Below are positions 23,213 to 31,663 of a DNA stretch of 36,176 bases, in pieces (within the stretch, counting starts at the first letter, position 1; each line of letters starts with the position of its first letter). Both the position numbers and the translations under genes were made by a program. Origin of the DNA: a virus. The notes beneath the pieces were generated by a model, which did no database searches, was not told the DNA's origin, and worked only from the letters and a program-made list of their open reading frames with translations. The stretch spans positions 1-36,176 of the IMG/VR virus record IMGVR_UViG_3300042362_000028, one strand, 5' to 3'.

Positions 23213-23836
23213 TCACCCAAATGTTTTTGCCCTGGTCAGCAATGCACCGCCACTGGTAGAACCTCGATCATCTGCAATCTGCAACTGATCCAGGCCTGCT
23301 TGGTACAGCGCTGACCACACCGTAATTCTCGCATCATCTTGCAGGTAAGGCGCAGCCTGGAGCAATGCGCCGTACAGGTAAACGTCAGGCGCTTGCGCCA
23401 GCAGCCAGTTGCTTGCCACGGTAGATGACAACTTGGTCAACTTTGCGTAATACGCAAGCTCTGCGGTGTAGGCAGCGTCAGGGATTGGCAGTACTCGGAT
23501 CTGGCCGCCAACAATGCCAAAGAAGATCGGCACGCCACTGGATCGGTACTGGACGCTCAGGTTGTCGAGTGAATCAATCGTCTCAAAGCCCAAAGGCGTG
23601 ACGGGGTTGGTGCCGGTGAGCTTGATGGACTTTGTCTCCAGAAAATCATCAGGCACCGCGCTGTACTCGGTGGCAATCGATGCCGTGGATCTCACGATCA
23701 TCTGCCGGGTGCGCAGTTGGCGCTCGATCTGAGCCTCGGCCAGCGCGATGAAATCGGGGATGACGGTTGTCAGGTCAGTGCGGTTGAGCCAATCGCCAAC
23801 TGATGTTTTCAGCTCGTTGTATGTGGTGAGTGCCAT
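23213..23836 (-). CDS. Head-tail adaptor protein
   Basis: 207 residues. It opens with YNELKTSVGDWLNRTDLTTVIPDFIALAEAQI in outline (residues 5-37), the pattern of phage adaptor or connector proteins (DUF6682-like) that dock under the portal ring. The length suits a gp4/gp11-type adaptor, helical at the start with a beta-rich middle. GAGG is 7 bases before the ATG, and the start overlaps the glycosyltransferase stop. It should close the head and accept the tail machine. Confidence 0.75.
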   Translation of the reverse strand: MALTTYNELKTSVGDWLNRTDLTTVIPDFIALAEAQIERQLRTRQMIVRSTASIATEYSAVPDDFLETKSIKLTGTNPVTPLGFETIDSLDNLSVQYRSSGVPIFFGIVGGQIRVLPIPDAAYTAELAYYAKLTKLSSTVASNWLLAQAPDVYLYGALLQAAPYLQDDARITVWSALYQAGLDQLQIADDRGSTSGGALLTRAKTFG

Positions 23837-24489
23837 CAGCTTGCCTCTTTTTCCATTTCCTCTTTGACGATCCAGGTGTGCTCATGCTTGAATTCAAACG
23901 TGCCAATGTGGCCGATCTCTTTCGAGACATCATGGTCAATATACACCTTGAACCCAAGCTCTTGCGCCTTCTTGCAAAAGAACACGTCTTCGCCCATGTA
24001 GCCTCGGGTGTCGTACTGCCAAGGCATATCGAACCAGGGTTCGCTCATGCCCTCAAAGACGTTGCGCTTGATCAGCATGACACCAGTGCCAACGCTGCCA
24101 ACTTCTTCAAGACCAGTTGATTCTGGCAGGGAATAGACGGGTTTGCGCTTGCCGTTTTCGTCATAGTTCTGCGCGGTTGGACCTGTGGGCATTCTGCGCC
24201 TTGCGCAGTTGGCCGCAACCAGGTCAACGTCATGCTTGAGCAGTCGCTGGATCATGTCCTGGGGGAAGGTCATGTCAGAGTCAATGAACAAGATGTGCGT
24301 GCAGCCCTCACGCAACGCATCCAGGCACAAGTCAGCACGCTGGTTCTGAATCAGCGTGCCCTGCAACAGTTTCAGACTGATGGCATCAGTAGTGTTGAGC
24401 GTGTGGTACGCCACCATGTTGACCATGCAATAGGTGTAGTTGGTGTGGACTTGGTCACGCGCTGGCGTGCAAACCGCGATGTAGTTCAT
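23836..24489 (-). CDS. GT-A glycosyltransferase
   Basis: 217 residues. ILFIDSDMTFP holds the D-x-D metal site (DSD, 70-72) of GT2/GT-A enzymes, and GYMGEDVFFCKKA carries the ED of the acceptor side. It should move a sugar from a nucleotide donor to a protein or glycan. Placed between capsid and adaptor genes, the likely targets are virion proteins or host surface sugars. It is coupled to both neighbours by overlaps (TGATG and ATGA). Confidence 0.8.
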   Translation of the reverse strand: MNYIAVCTPARDQVHTNYTYCMVNMVAYHTLNTTDAISLKLLQGTLIQNQRADLCLDALREGCTHILFIDSDMTFPQDMIQRLLKHDVDLVAANCARRRMPTGPTAQNYDENGKRKPVYSLPESTGLEEVGSVGTGVMLIKRNVFEGMSEPWFDMPWQYDTRGYMGEDVFFCKKAQELGFKVYIDHDVSKEIGHIGTFEFKHEHTWIVKEEMEKEAS

Positions 24490-24800
24490 ACCTGGCCTGG
24501 CCTCACGCGAAAGAATCGATTGTCTGGATCATTGAGCCACTTCTTCATGTAAGCCTCGTCATCGAGCTTGCCTTCGGCCTTGAGCTTGTAATACAAAGAC
24601 TCTGGGATGCTGGCGACATGATGCCACTCGCCTTGCCAGTTGGCCCTGTTGTCAATCGCTGCAAAGTCACGCTTGTTGGCCTCGATCACATCAGTCACGT
24701 CCTGAGAGGTCTGGATAGTCGCCTCGTCAGTGTCTGCGTTGTAGTGCCAGGTGCGAGTGATCCCCGTGTCGGGGCTTACATCAAGAATTCTTTTGTCCAT
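24486..24800 (-). CDS. Small virion-region protein, 104 residues
   Basis: Starts at ATG 24800 with no visible ribosome site; a stable hairpin ends 6 bases before it. The product is hydrophilic with TWHYNADTDEATIQ and a C-terminal Asp/Arg-rich part. I recall relatives downstream of capsid genes in other phages, of unknown role. It overlaps the glycosyltransferase start. Confidence 0.65.
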   Translation of the reverse strand: MDKRILDVSPDTGITRTWHYNADTDEATIQTSQDVTDVIEANKRDFAAIDNRANWQGEWHHVASIPESLYYKLKAEGKLDDEAYMKKWLNDPDNRFFRVRPGQV

Positions 24801-24806
24801 GTAAGT

Positions 24807-24828
24807 GGGGCCAGGTTTCCCTGGCCCC
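24807..24828 (-). promoter_or_regulatory. Hairpin with GAAA tetraloop between capsid gene and next gene
   Basis: On the minus-strand RNA, GGGGCCAGG - GAAA - CCTGGCCCC forms a perfect 9-bp stem with a GNRA loop. No U-run follows, so it is not a standard terminator. It lies 17 bases after the capsid stop and 6 bases before the next ATG, where a ribosome site would be. It may stabilise capsid mRNA or limit downstream translation. Confidence 0.7.
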
Positions 24829-24844
24829 TTCTCCTAGTCAGTTA

Positions 24845-25807
24845 TCAAGAGGTGACCAAGTCAGCCGCCAAACCATGGGCATTTTCAGCCGTGATTTTTA
24901 AGCCGTATTCGATCAACAACATACGCTTCTCAGCGTCACCAGTCTTTGCCAATTCGACTTGCTGGTAAGGACGCAGCACAACCATCTTGGCGTAGTCGGG
25001 ATCAAGCACCCATGCATCACGCTCACGTTGGAACCTGTTAGCTATAGTACTCACATTCCCGAAATCTGAGACATAAATATCTACAGCGCCAATCAATGTC
25101 GCGGGTTTTGCGCCGCCATCAATGTTGAAACGTGAAGATGCAATGCCAGAGAAACCAGAGACGCGCTGCTTGTTGACAGGGCCAACCATCAGGATCTTCG
25201 GAGTACCGCCAGCGGACCACACCTTTTGAATGACGTTCTTCAAGATCGTCTCGGTGAAGGTACGCACGTTGCCGTCAGTGCGAGCGCTGTTGGGCAGCGT
25301 GGTGTAGCTGGGATCGACACCGTTGGTCTGCTTGTCAGTGTTGGTCTTGACAAACGCGCCCAAGGATGCGGTCACGCGAGCAGTGGTGGTGTTGCCTGCA
25401 ACAGCAATGCCGCCATTCAAGAAAACAAATTCTTGATCCCGCTTCAACTCAGCACCGCGCTTGGCGATCTGGTATGCCAACTCAGAACGGCGACCGGCCT
25501 TGTTGACCACTTCCTCAGTGTTCGACAAGACGATGGTCTTGCGCGAAATCTGAGCGTAGTTGGTCACGCGAACGGTGGCGACAACGGCGTCAAACGTGCC
25601 GACATCGTCCCCTTCAAGCTGCGCATTTGCTGCGGCATCTGCCAGGGTATCGGTTTGGAATTCAAACAAAGTGTTGGAGATGGTTTCGCGGCCAATGTTG
25701 GATTGGAATGGAGTTTCTTCAGGTGCAATATTTGTTATTACATTTGAAAGATCTTCCCGAATGCCTTTAGCACTATAGGTTGTAAAAGTGTTGCTTACGA
25801 TTGTCAT
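24845..25807 (-). CDS. Major capsid protein (SU10/DUF5309 type)
   Basis: 320 residues, with GAGG 7 bases before ATG 25807. Segments AKGIREDLSNVITNIAPEETPFQS and RRSELAYQIAKRGAELKRDQE (read in outline at 14-38 and 106-127) match the SU10-like capsid family with the HK97 fold. It directly follows the scaffold gene, the normal order. It forms the icosahedral shell; no maturation protease is visible nearby, fitting scaffold-driven assembly. Confidence 0.88.
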   Translation of the reverse strand: MTIVSNTFTTYSAKGIREDLSNVITNIAPEETPFQSNIGRETISNTLFEFQTDTLADAAANAQLEGDDVGTFDAVVATVRVTNYAQISRKTIVLSNTEEVVNKAGRRSELAYQIAKRGAELKRDQEFVFLNGGIAVAGNTTTARVTASLGAFVKTNTDKQTNGVDPSYTTLPNSARTDGNVRTFTETILKNVIQKVWSAGGTPKILMVGPVNKQRVSGFSGIASSRFNIDGGAKPATLIGAVDIYVSDFGNVSTIANRFQRERDAWVLDPDYAKMVVLRPYQQVELAKTGDAEKRMLLIEYGLKITAENAHGLAADLVTS

Positions 25808-25811
25808 GGTG

Positions 25812-26807
25812 TTACCTCAACATTTGATAGATTGCGGAAGCCGCGTCATCGACACGGCCAGTCTTTGCGAGACGCTGTTTTGCACGCACTGCTTCAGTTG
25901 TTTGGGAGACCCGGCCTGCTGCACCTGGCTTGGCTGGCCGTGGACCGTTATTGGTCACAGGGGTGATTGCTTTTCGCTTGGTCATCATCTGGTCGTAGAG
26001 CGCCGCTTTACGCAACGCAACAACCGCCCTGTGATCCACAATGGCACTCAACTCCTCGGGTGTAAATCCGGTCTTCTTCCCGAATTCGACCAGCAACTGC
26101 TTTTCTGTTTTCGCCTTCGCTTGGTCTTTCCACTCGGGAATGACCTCGAGCAGCTTTGAATGCTGCTCTTGCAAATGCGTCTGGAAATGCTGCTGCTGCT
26201 CTTGCTGCGTGAGCTGGGCCACTCGTTGCTGTTCAAACTGAATAGCTTGGAGCTTTTCCTGTTTCTCACGCATCACCTCTTTTTGCCGCACCCATTCGAT
26301 GGGGTCTTCTTGGTAGAGACGGTCCCAATCGATCTGTGTGTCGGCACTCTGGAGCTGGGCCTGTAACGCTCCCAACATCTGTGCGTACTGCGCACGTTCG
26401 GCACGCACTGCCTCAGTCTCAGCCTCGACCTGTTTCCGGATCTCAGCGATCTGCTGCGTTTTGCGTGTGTAGTCCTGGGTCCGTGAGTAACCTTTTTGGA
26501 GTTCGTCCAGCGTCACCTCGACTTCCTTGCCGTCAATCTTGACGGTGAAAGCCTGTGGCTGTTCTTGCTCCTCAGATTCCTCATCTTCCTCGGACTGTTC
26601 CTCTTGCGTTTCCTCGTCAGCAGCGTCTGCATCCGCTGACAATTCTTCGCTCAAGGCCGCGCCATCATCCTCTTCGGACTCTGGCAACTGCGTCTCTTCG
26701 GGCGACTGTTCTCCATCAACTGGCAGTATTCCCTCGAGAGCGTTGGCCGCTTCGGCCAAATTCATTGGGCCAGCAGGGGCGCTTGGTTGTGCTGCCTGCG
26801 TGCTCAT
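25812..26807 (-). CDS. Scaffolding protein
   Basis: 331 residues, similar in size to the P22 scaffold (303). The N-terminal 85 residues are extremely acidic (runs of Glu/Asp/Ser), followed by a small beta segment (FTVKIDGKEVEVTLDEL), a Gln/Glu-rich long coiled coil at about 110-250, and a basic C-terminal helix, the end that usually binds coat protein. It lies between the portal-side gene and the capsid gene. Confidence 0.8.
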   Translation of the reverse strand: MSTQAAQPSAPAGPMNLAEAANALEGILPVDGEQSPEETQLPESEEDDGAALSEELSADADAADEETQEEQSEEDEESEEQEQPQAFTVKIDGKEVEVTLDELQKGYSRTQDYTRKTQQIAEIRKQVEAETEAVRAERAQYAQMLGALQAQLQSADTQIDWDRLYQEDPIEWVRQKEVMREKQEKLQAIQFEQQRVAQLTQQEQQQHFQTHLQEQHSKLLEVIPEWKDQAKAKTEKQLLVEFGKKTGFTPEELSAIVDHRAVVALRKAALYDQMMTKRKAITPVTNNGPRPAKPGAAGRVSQTTEAVRAKQRLAKTGRVDDAASAIYQMLR

Positions 26808-27064
26808 ACGGTGACTTTCTGGGCGCGTTCAATTGCTCGCTGCGCCAGTTTGCCGTTGTCCACCATCTTGGTGACTTCGGTCTTGAACAACTCAATGGCC
26901 TTGATCATTGCGTATGCTTGTTCGCGCTTGTCGGCCTCCTCGGGCTTGCTGCCCTTGAAAACCCACAACTGCTCGTTTTCGAGCTTTTCCAGCGCAGCCG
27001 CAAAGACCTCGTCTTGCAGCAACTGCTCGGCCTTTCGGCCCTTACGCACCTGATCTTCGTTCAT
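26804..27064 (-). CDS. Small helical head-module protein, 86 residues
   Basis: Overlaps the portal stop and the scaffold start by 4 bases each (ATGA). A helical, charged product with LLQDEVFAAALEKLENEQLWVF in outline near the N-terminus. I recall short proteins of this kind between portal and scaffold in related phages; function unknown. Confidence 0.7.
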   Translation of the reverse strand: MNEDQVRKGRKAEQLLQDEVFAAALEKLENEQLWVFKGSKPEEADKREQAYAMIKAIELFKTEVTKMVDNGKLAQRAIERAQKVTV

Positions 27065-29253
27065 TGAACCATTCCACTGTTAGGGTTGATGGGCGGCACT
27101 GGTGCCTGGGTCGGCTGCTGCATGGCCTGGGCCATGAGAGCTGACTGCTGGCGCAGTGCCTCTCTGTCCAAAGACTGCTGGGCATCAAGCTCGGCAGTAC
27201 TTATCGCAGCCCCGTACTTTAACTCTAATTCGTACTTCTTGAGCATTAAGTCCTGCGCGAGTTGATCTCTACGATAGTCATCGTCCCGAATCATCTGCTC
27301 GCGCCTCAGTTCAAGCTCGGCAGCCTTCTTCTGGATGTCGGCCTGGATGGACTCAGCCTGGACCTGGGCCAGCACCTGCTCTGGCGTTGGGGTCTCAGGT
27401 TTCTGTGGCGGCATGTAGCCTTCGGGCACGTCCTTGAAGTACTGGCTGGCATCCCGAAACCCTGACAACTCCACAATCTTGCGCAGCGTGCGCGAAAGTT
27501 GGGTCATGGTCACAAAGGGGTTGTCGGCACCCATGGTGCTCAGTGCCTGCTCTTGCTTTTGCATGATCATCATCAGACCCTGCAAGCGCTCATTCACGTC
27601 ACCCTGGCCCAGGCCAATGTTGATCGACACGTCCATCGAGCTGTCCCAGGCGCGAGGATCTATCTGCACCCACTCATTGCGCAGCCGCACCATGCGTGGC
27701 TTGTCCTGGTGCGTGGTGATCAAGAACAAGATGCCTCTAAAGAGCTTTTTCATGCCCTCGGCCAAGATGCGCGAGGTCAGCTCAATGCGGCCTTGGCTTG
27801 CGCTGATGGTGGCGGCCACCGCTGCCTTGGTGCTCGACTGCAATGCGTCAGCATTCAAACCCATGGCGGCCTTGCTCATGCCGGTGCGGTCCTCTTTGAT
27901 CTGGTCCACATAGTCCAGCATGGGGAATGCCGCCTGGCCCACAAAGGGGGTGTTGAATGGCTGCACCATGCCGGGGGCACGCATCCTGATCACGGCACCC
28001 GTCTCGTTGTTGAGCACGTCATCAATGTTGACCTGGCCCTCGACAATCGCTGTCCTGGGGTGGATCGACTGGGCCAAAGAGTCCAGCGTGTTGCGCAAGA
28101 TCTCAGACTTGATCTCTTGCAAATCATGCGTAATGTCGAAAATCGACATGGACTCCAGGGGCGAGGTGTGGGGTTCTGGATCGCAGGGAAAGTCCACAAA
28201 TGGGATATAGGACGCAGGCAGGTTGCGCACAATGTTGTAGCCAGAACCCATGCAACAGATCTTGCGCAGCTCGGGGATGCCATCCCCGTCATAGTCCACT
28301 TGGGAATACGCCTCAACGTACAGCACGCGCTGCATCATGGGGTTGGTCGTGTTGTTGTTGCCCGTGATGTTGTTCAATGGCTGACGCGCCAAAAACTCCT
28401 CGTTGGAGTCCAGGTCGTTGGATGTCAGGTTGTCGCGGACCTCGTCCTCGTCATAGCCCATGGCGATCAACTCGGCCACGGTCAGCATCTGGCGGTGCGC
28501 AATCAGGGCAGCATCCTCAAATGACCGCGCCCGGCGATCAATCACCAGCTCCTCTGGCGGCACGGCCATGATCCGCACGCGCCCATCTTTCACAATGCGC
28601 TTGATCTGGACATCATGCAGCATGGGCACTTGCGGTGCTGGCTGGCCTGCGGCCATGGCCTGCGCGTTGACCTGGTCAATGATCTCCTGGGAGATGGCCG
28701 GGTCAGGGTAGGACACGACAATCTTCACCTCGGCATTTTCCTGGGACAAGATTTGCAGGGTCTGGTCATCGAGTCCTGAGTATTCCTCAATGCGGACCTT
28801 TTCCTCTTCTTCCCACCAGTACTTGGCAATGCCGCATTTACGCACTAGTGCGTCTTTGAAGATCGCATAAGTGGTCATAAACCCGTTGTTGTCCGAATTA
28901 AAGATCAGGTTTGCATAGTCAGTTGCCTGCTGCGCACCCTTCTCGTCTTCTGGGCCGCGAGGTAAGAATTCGACTGTGTTCTCAGTGCTGAAAAATACCC
29001 GCATAAGGCTGGGCATCATGGCGCTGACAGTGTCTCGCACCTCCATGGCGACAACTTGGGAGCGCCCCTCTTCCTCGTTGCCAAATGGGTCTCCACGGTA
29101 GTACTCGGTCCCCTTGGCCCTGATGGGACTCAGGTCTGAGTCAATGTAGCTGACAGCGTCCTCGAGGTCAGAGGTGATGATGCCTTGCAGCTCGCTGTCA
29201 TCCATCGTCTCTGCGGATGCGATGTCGGTGCTGATTTCAAGATCTTTGATCAT
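27061..29253 (-). CDS. Portal protein, P22-like
   Basis: 730 residues, close to the 725 of P22 gp1. The N-terminus has DLSPIRAKGTEYYRGDPFG and SQVVAMEVRDTVSAMMPSL, hallmark portal segments. A stem/wing core follows, with KAAVAATISASQGRIELTSR near residue 480 and a long Gln-rich C-terminal coiled coil (about 620-715) like the P22 barrel. It forms the dodecameric vertex through which DNA is packaged and ejected. Tightly coupled to the methyltransferase upstream and the head gene downstream. Confidence 0.88.
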   Translation of the reverse strand: MIKDLEISTDIASAETMDDSELQGIITSDLEDAVSYIDSDLSPIRAKGTEYYRGDPFGNEEEGRSQVVAMEVRDTVSAMMPSLMRVFFSTENTVEFLPRGPEDEKGAQQATDYANLIFNSDNNGFMTTYAIFKDALVRKCGIAKYWWEEEEKVRIEEYSGLDDQTLQILSQENAEVKIVVSYPDPAISQEIIDQVNAQAMAAGQPAPQVPMLHDVQIKRIVKDGRVRIMAVPPEELVIDRRARSFEDAALIAHRQMLTVAELIAMGYDEDEVRDNLTSNDLDSNEEFLARQPLNNITGNNNTTNPMMQRVLYVEAYSQVDYDGDGIPELRKICCMGSGYNIVRNLPASYIPFVDFPCDPEPHTSPLESMSIFDITHDLQEIKSEILRNTLDSLAQSIHPRTAIVEGQVNIDDVLNNETGAVIRMRAPGMVQPFNTPFVGQAAFPMLDYVDQIKEDRTGMSKAAMGLNADALQSSTKAAVAATISASQGRIELTSRILAEGMKKLFRGILFLITTHQDKPRMVRLRNEWVQIDPRAWDSSMDVSINIGLGQGDVNERLQGLMMIMQKQEQALSTMGADNPFVTMTQLSRTLRKIVELSGFRDASQYFKDVPEGYMPPQKPETPTPEQVLAQVQAESIQADIQKKAAELELRREQMIRDDDYRRDQLAQDLMLKKYELELKYGAAISTAELDAQQSLDREALRQQSALMAQAMQQPTQAPVPPINPNSGMVQ

Positions 29254-29783
29254 ATTGGGACTTTCTTCAAAACCACATACATTGACTCAACCGCCCTGGG
29301 TGTGCGCAGCAATTGTTCTTGAGGCAATTCTAAGTCTGCGCTTGCACTTAATTTGTACTCAAGGCGCTCCATGTTGAACCGCGAACCAGTCCAACCAAGA
29401 TACCAAGCCCAGGCGCAGTAATAAACCCATGAGTTCTCATTGAATGCACGCACATGCGTGGGGTCTTGCCAGGCACCCAGACTCAGGTCATAGGGCACTG
29501 AGATATGCATCTCGCCACCCATCTCCAGCAAATCCCGGCAGTTGGTCATGGCCGCGACCAGATCAGGAATGTGCTCGAGCACGTCAATGGCAATGATCTT
29601 TGAGAACATGCCGCGCTCAATGCTCACCTTTTCAATGGGCGACCAGATCACCTCGCCATACGTCAACTTGGAAATATCAACAACCCAGTCAGCGCCAACA
29701 TCTGACCTGATGTCAGCGTTGACGCACTCAGATCGCCGATCCCGGCCACTACCCAGATTGAGTATCAAACCACTGCTTTGCAT
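29250..29783 (-). CDS. Class I SAM-dependent methyltransferase
   Basis: 177 residues. LILNLGSGRD at 6-15 is motif I for S-adenosylmethionine; IIAIDVLEHIPD at 63-74 is the motif IV region typical of small-molecule and sugar methyltransferases (Methyltransf_11 type). No DNA-methylase DPPY or PCQ motif. It overlaps a glycosyltransferase gene by 35 bases, suggesting the pair modifies the same glycan, perhaps on the virion or the host surface. Substrate unknown. Confidence 0.8.
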   Translation of the reverse strand: MQSSGLILNLGSGRDRRSECVNADIRSDVGADWVVDISKLTYGEVIWSPIEKVSIERGMFSKIIAIDVLEHIPDLVAAMTNCRDLLEMGGEMHISVPYDLSLGAWQDPTHVRAFNENSWVYYCAWAWYLGWTGSRFNMERLEYKLSASADLELPQEQLLRTPRAVESMYVVLKKVPI

Positions 29784-30453
29784 ATTCGGGTCGGTTCTTT
29801 CTCAGCCAGGGCGTTGCCTGCTGGATCAGTTTGGCGCCATCAAGGCCAATTGTCTGGCTGCCAACGTGGTGGACATAGGACCGGGACAGATAGTGCTGAA
29901 ACCCGGCGGCCAGCAAATCGGTGCAATGCACGTCATCAGAGTACCAGTTCAGCGGTGGGAATTTGGCCGTCTCCCAAGCCTCACGCGAGATCCAGGCAAA
30001 GATGGGGCTGGGGCACTCCATGGGCATGATGTGCTCTTCCCATGGGTGCTTGAAATAGTACAGCTCCTCGCCAAATGGGTTGGACCTGATGTTTTGTGTG
30101 GCCCTGGACGCATCACACCTGGCAGCCACCCAGCCCAGTTTGGGCACCTGCTTTTTCAGCAGCATCACGTCATCAATGAGTACTTGGTAGCTTGTGGGCG
30201 TGAGCACTATGTCATCATTTGCCACAACGACAGAGTCAAACCCGTCAGCAAAGACCCGGTCAATCACCTCGTTGTAGCACTCGCCAAACGTGGATGCCTC
30301 GCCATAGATCTGGTGATCAGCGTCATGGGCGCCAATGACTGACTCAGGGCCGCGCAAATAGATGGGCACCTGGCTTGCATACTCGCGCACGCTCATCATC
30401 ATCATCCGCAAGCACTTGCCCTTGACGGTGGCAACAGCGATGGGAGAGATCAA
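29749..30453 (-). CDS. Glycosyltransferase (GT2/GT-A-like)
   Basis: 234 residues from TTG 30453, whose TTGA overlaps the previous stop. The first strand (SPIAVATVKGK) belongs to a nucleotide-binding fold, so the TTG start is preferred over the later ATG cluster near codon 17. VVVANDDIVLTP gives the metal-binding NDD (79-81); WYSDDVHCTDLLAAGF and a late His pair (HHVG) fit GT-A enzymes. It forms a pair with the adjacent methyltransferase inside the head operon. Confidence 0.75.
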   Translation of the reverse strand: MISPIAVATVKGKCLRMMMMSVREYASQVPIYLRGPESVIGAHDADHQIYGEASTFGECYNEVIDRVFADGFDSVVVANDDIVLTPTSYQVLIDDVMLLKKQVPKLGWVAARCDASRATQNIRSNPFGEELYYFKHPWEEHIMPMECPSPIFAWISREAWETAKFPPLNWYSDDVHCTDLLAAGFQHYLSRSYVHHVGSQTIGLDGAKLIQQATPWLRKNRPEYAKQWFDTQSG

Positions 30454-30965
30454 TCCTTGGCCCCGACATTGATCGTGATCAAAGAACCCATACCGGCAGA
30501 CCCCATGTCGTTGCCGCTGTACTCGTCTTCGTCCATGTCTTCGCCTTCATCTTCGCCCTCTTCACTGCCAGCGACCCAGGCGTCACAAGTTCTGCTGGCG
30601 GCACACTTGAAGTCAAAGATCTCGCAGTACCCCAAGTCACCGGCCTCGATCATGGCCCAGGGGTCACCCTCGTCACCGATACCCTTGGCGATGCAGTCAA
30701 GCATCGATTTGTCTTGATTGAATGCGGAGCAGTTACCGCAAAGAGCTGTCTTCGCGTCCTTCTCGCTCACTTCCCAGGCGCTGGCCTTCTTCATCCAAAA
30801 CTGCTTATTGGGCAGTGCCGGGTTCTCTGGTCCGTACTCGGCAGAGTTGATGGCCTTGCCCCGGTTCTTCAAGTTCACCGTGATGTCTTGAGTGGCCGTG
30901 GGGCACTTGGCGCCATTGGCCTTCATCATCTGCTCGGCTGCGCGCTCATAGTCTTTAGTTGCCAT
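30450..30965 (-). CDS. Cys-rich head-region protein
   Basis: 171 residues. About eight Cys (CPTATQD, CGNC, DCIAKG, YCEIFDFKC, RTCDAW) suggest metal or iron-sulfur binding, followed by a strongly acidic tail of Glu/Asp/Gly and a short hydrophobic end. I recognise the CGNCxxF...GYCxxxDFKCAASRTCDAW pattern from many short-tailed phages, where it is described as a Cys-rich protein of unknown function. It sits between small basic proteins and the glycosyltransferase. Confidence 0.75.
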   Translation of the reverse strand: MATKDYERAAEQMMKANGAKCPTATQDITVNLKNRGKAINSAEYGPENPALPNKQFWMKKASAWEVSEKDAKTALCGNCSAFNQDKSMLDCIAKGIGDEGDPWAMIEAGDLGYCEIFDFKCAASRTCDAWVAGSEEGEDEGEDMDEDEYSGNDMGSAGMGSLITINVGAKD

Positions 30966-30971
30966 AGTCGT

Positions 30972-31223
30972 TCACCATTTCACTTTGTTTGCCCAGTAGG
31001 CCGCAGACATCTTGCCCTTGGCAATGTTTTGCGCGTGCCTGGCCTTGAATGCCTCATTCCTCTTGGACCCGTCAGGGGAACCAGTTGCCCCCTGTTGCCC
31101 GAACCTGATGAGCTTGACCTCGTCACCAGACTTTGCCAGCACCGCGTGACTCTTGGTCTTGTGGCCGGGCGTGCGCTTGGGCGTGTTGTAGCCTGAGAAC
31201 GTCTCAGATCCGCGCTTGATCAT
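30972..31223 (-). CDS. Small basic phage protein, DUF6321-like
   Basis: 83 residues, Lys-rich, with YNTPKRTPGHKTKSH, KLIRFGQQG and the C-terminal GKMSAAYWANKVKW. I recognise this conserved pattern from phage head modules. Its positive charge suggests nucleic acid contact in the virion, but the function is unknown. ATGA overlap with the gene upstream. Confidence 0.8.
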   Translation of the reverse strand: MIKRGSETFSGYNTPKRTPGHKTKSHAVLAKSGDEVKLIRFGQQGATGSPDGSKRNEAFKARHAQNIAKGKMSAAYWANKVKW

Positions 31224-31366
31224 TTCTTCTTGGCCGTCTTGGCTGCCTGCTTGAAAGCCTTGGCAGTGGGGGCGCCGGGAGTGCCGGGCTTTCGCATCTT
31301 CTCTTTGGAGCCAGCCGCGATACGTGCCTGCTTGGCGTTGATGTTTTTGTACAAACCCGCCTTCAC
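31220..31366 (-). CDS. Very basic 48-residue protein, GTG start
   Basis: GTG 31366 overlaps the DUF6496-like stop (GTGA) and the frame ends in an ATGA overlap with the next gene. It has 14 Lys or Arg in outline, with AKQARIAAGSKEKMRKPG and a Lys-Lys-Lys end. Similar short KPGxxGAPTAKAF proteins are known to me from phage head operons. Probable DNA-contacting virion or morphogenesis protein. Confidence 0.7.
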   Translation of the reverse strand: MKAGLYKNINAKQARIAAGSKEKMRKPGTPGAPTAKAFKQAAKTAKKK

Positions 31367-31557
31367 TTCATGCCCCTGGTCTTCATGTTCTTGGCAGTGC
31401 GTGAGCCGCGCATGGGCATCTTGGCCTCTGACATGGCAATCGCAATGGCTTGCTTGGGGTTCTTCACCACTTTGCCACCCTTGCCAGAGTGCAGGGTCCC
31501 AGACTTGAATTCACCCATCACCTTGCCCACTTTCTTTTGCGCTTTGGTCATCTTCAT
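31363..31557 (-). CDS. DUF6496-like small basic protein
   Basis: 64 residues with AAAGGG before ATG 31557. VGKVMGEFKSGTLHSGKGG and NPKQAIAIAMSEA match the DUF6496 pattern common in phages and some bacteria. Function unknown; its company of other Lys-rich small proteins near terminase and portal suggests a packaging or virion role. Confidence 0.8.
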   Translation of the reverse strand: MKMTKAQKKVGKVMGEFKSGTLHSGKGGKVVKNPKQAIAIAMSEAKMPMRGSRTAKNMKTRGMK

Positions 31558-31663
31558 GCTTGCCCTTTCAAAAAATGAGTTGTTGGGGAGGAATTACCAG
31601 CGGTGGCGCAAGCACTCCACAGAGGCGGCAACCACATGAACCATCCAACACACTTCCCCCCAA

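Noticed and set aside
27499-28524. 341-codon plus-strand ORF opposite the portal gene
   Set aside because: It is antisense to a clear portal gene, with His/Gln-rich low-logic composition, no ribosome site and no neighbours on its strand; a by-product of codon bias.
31558-31663. 16-codon frame in the gap after the large terminase
   Set aside because: Too short, no ribosome site and no conserved feature; the 106-base gap shows no clear hairpin or promoter either.
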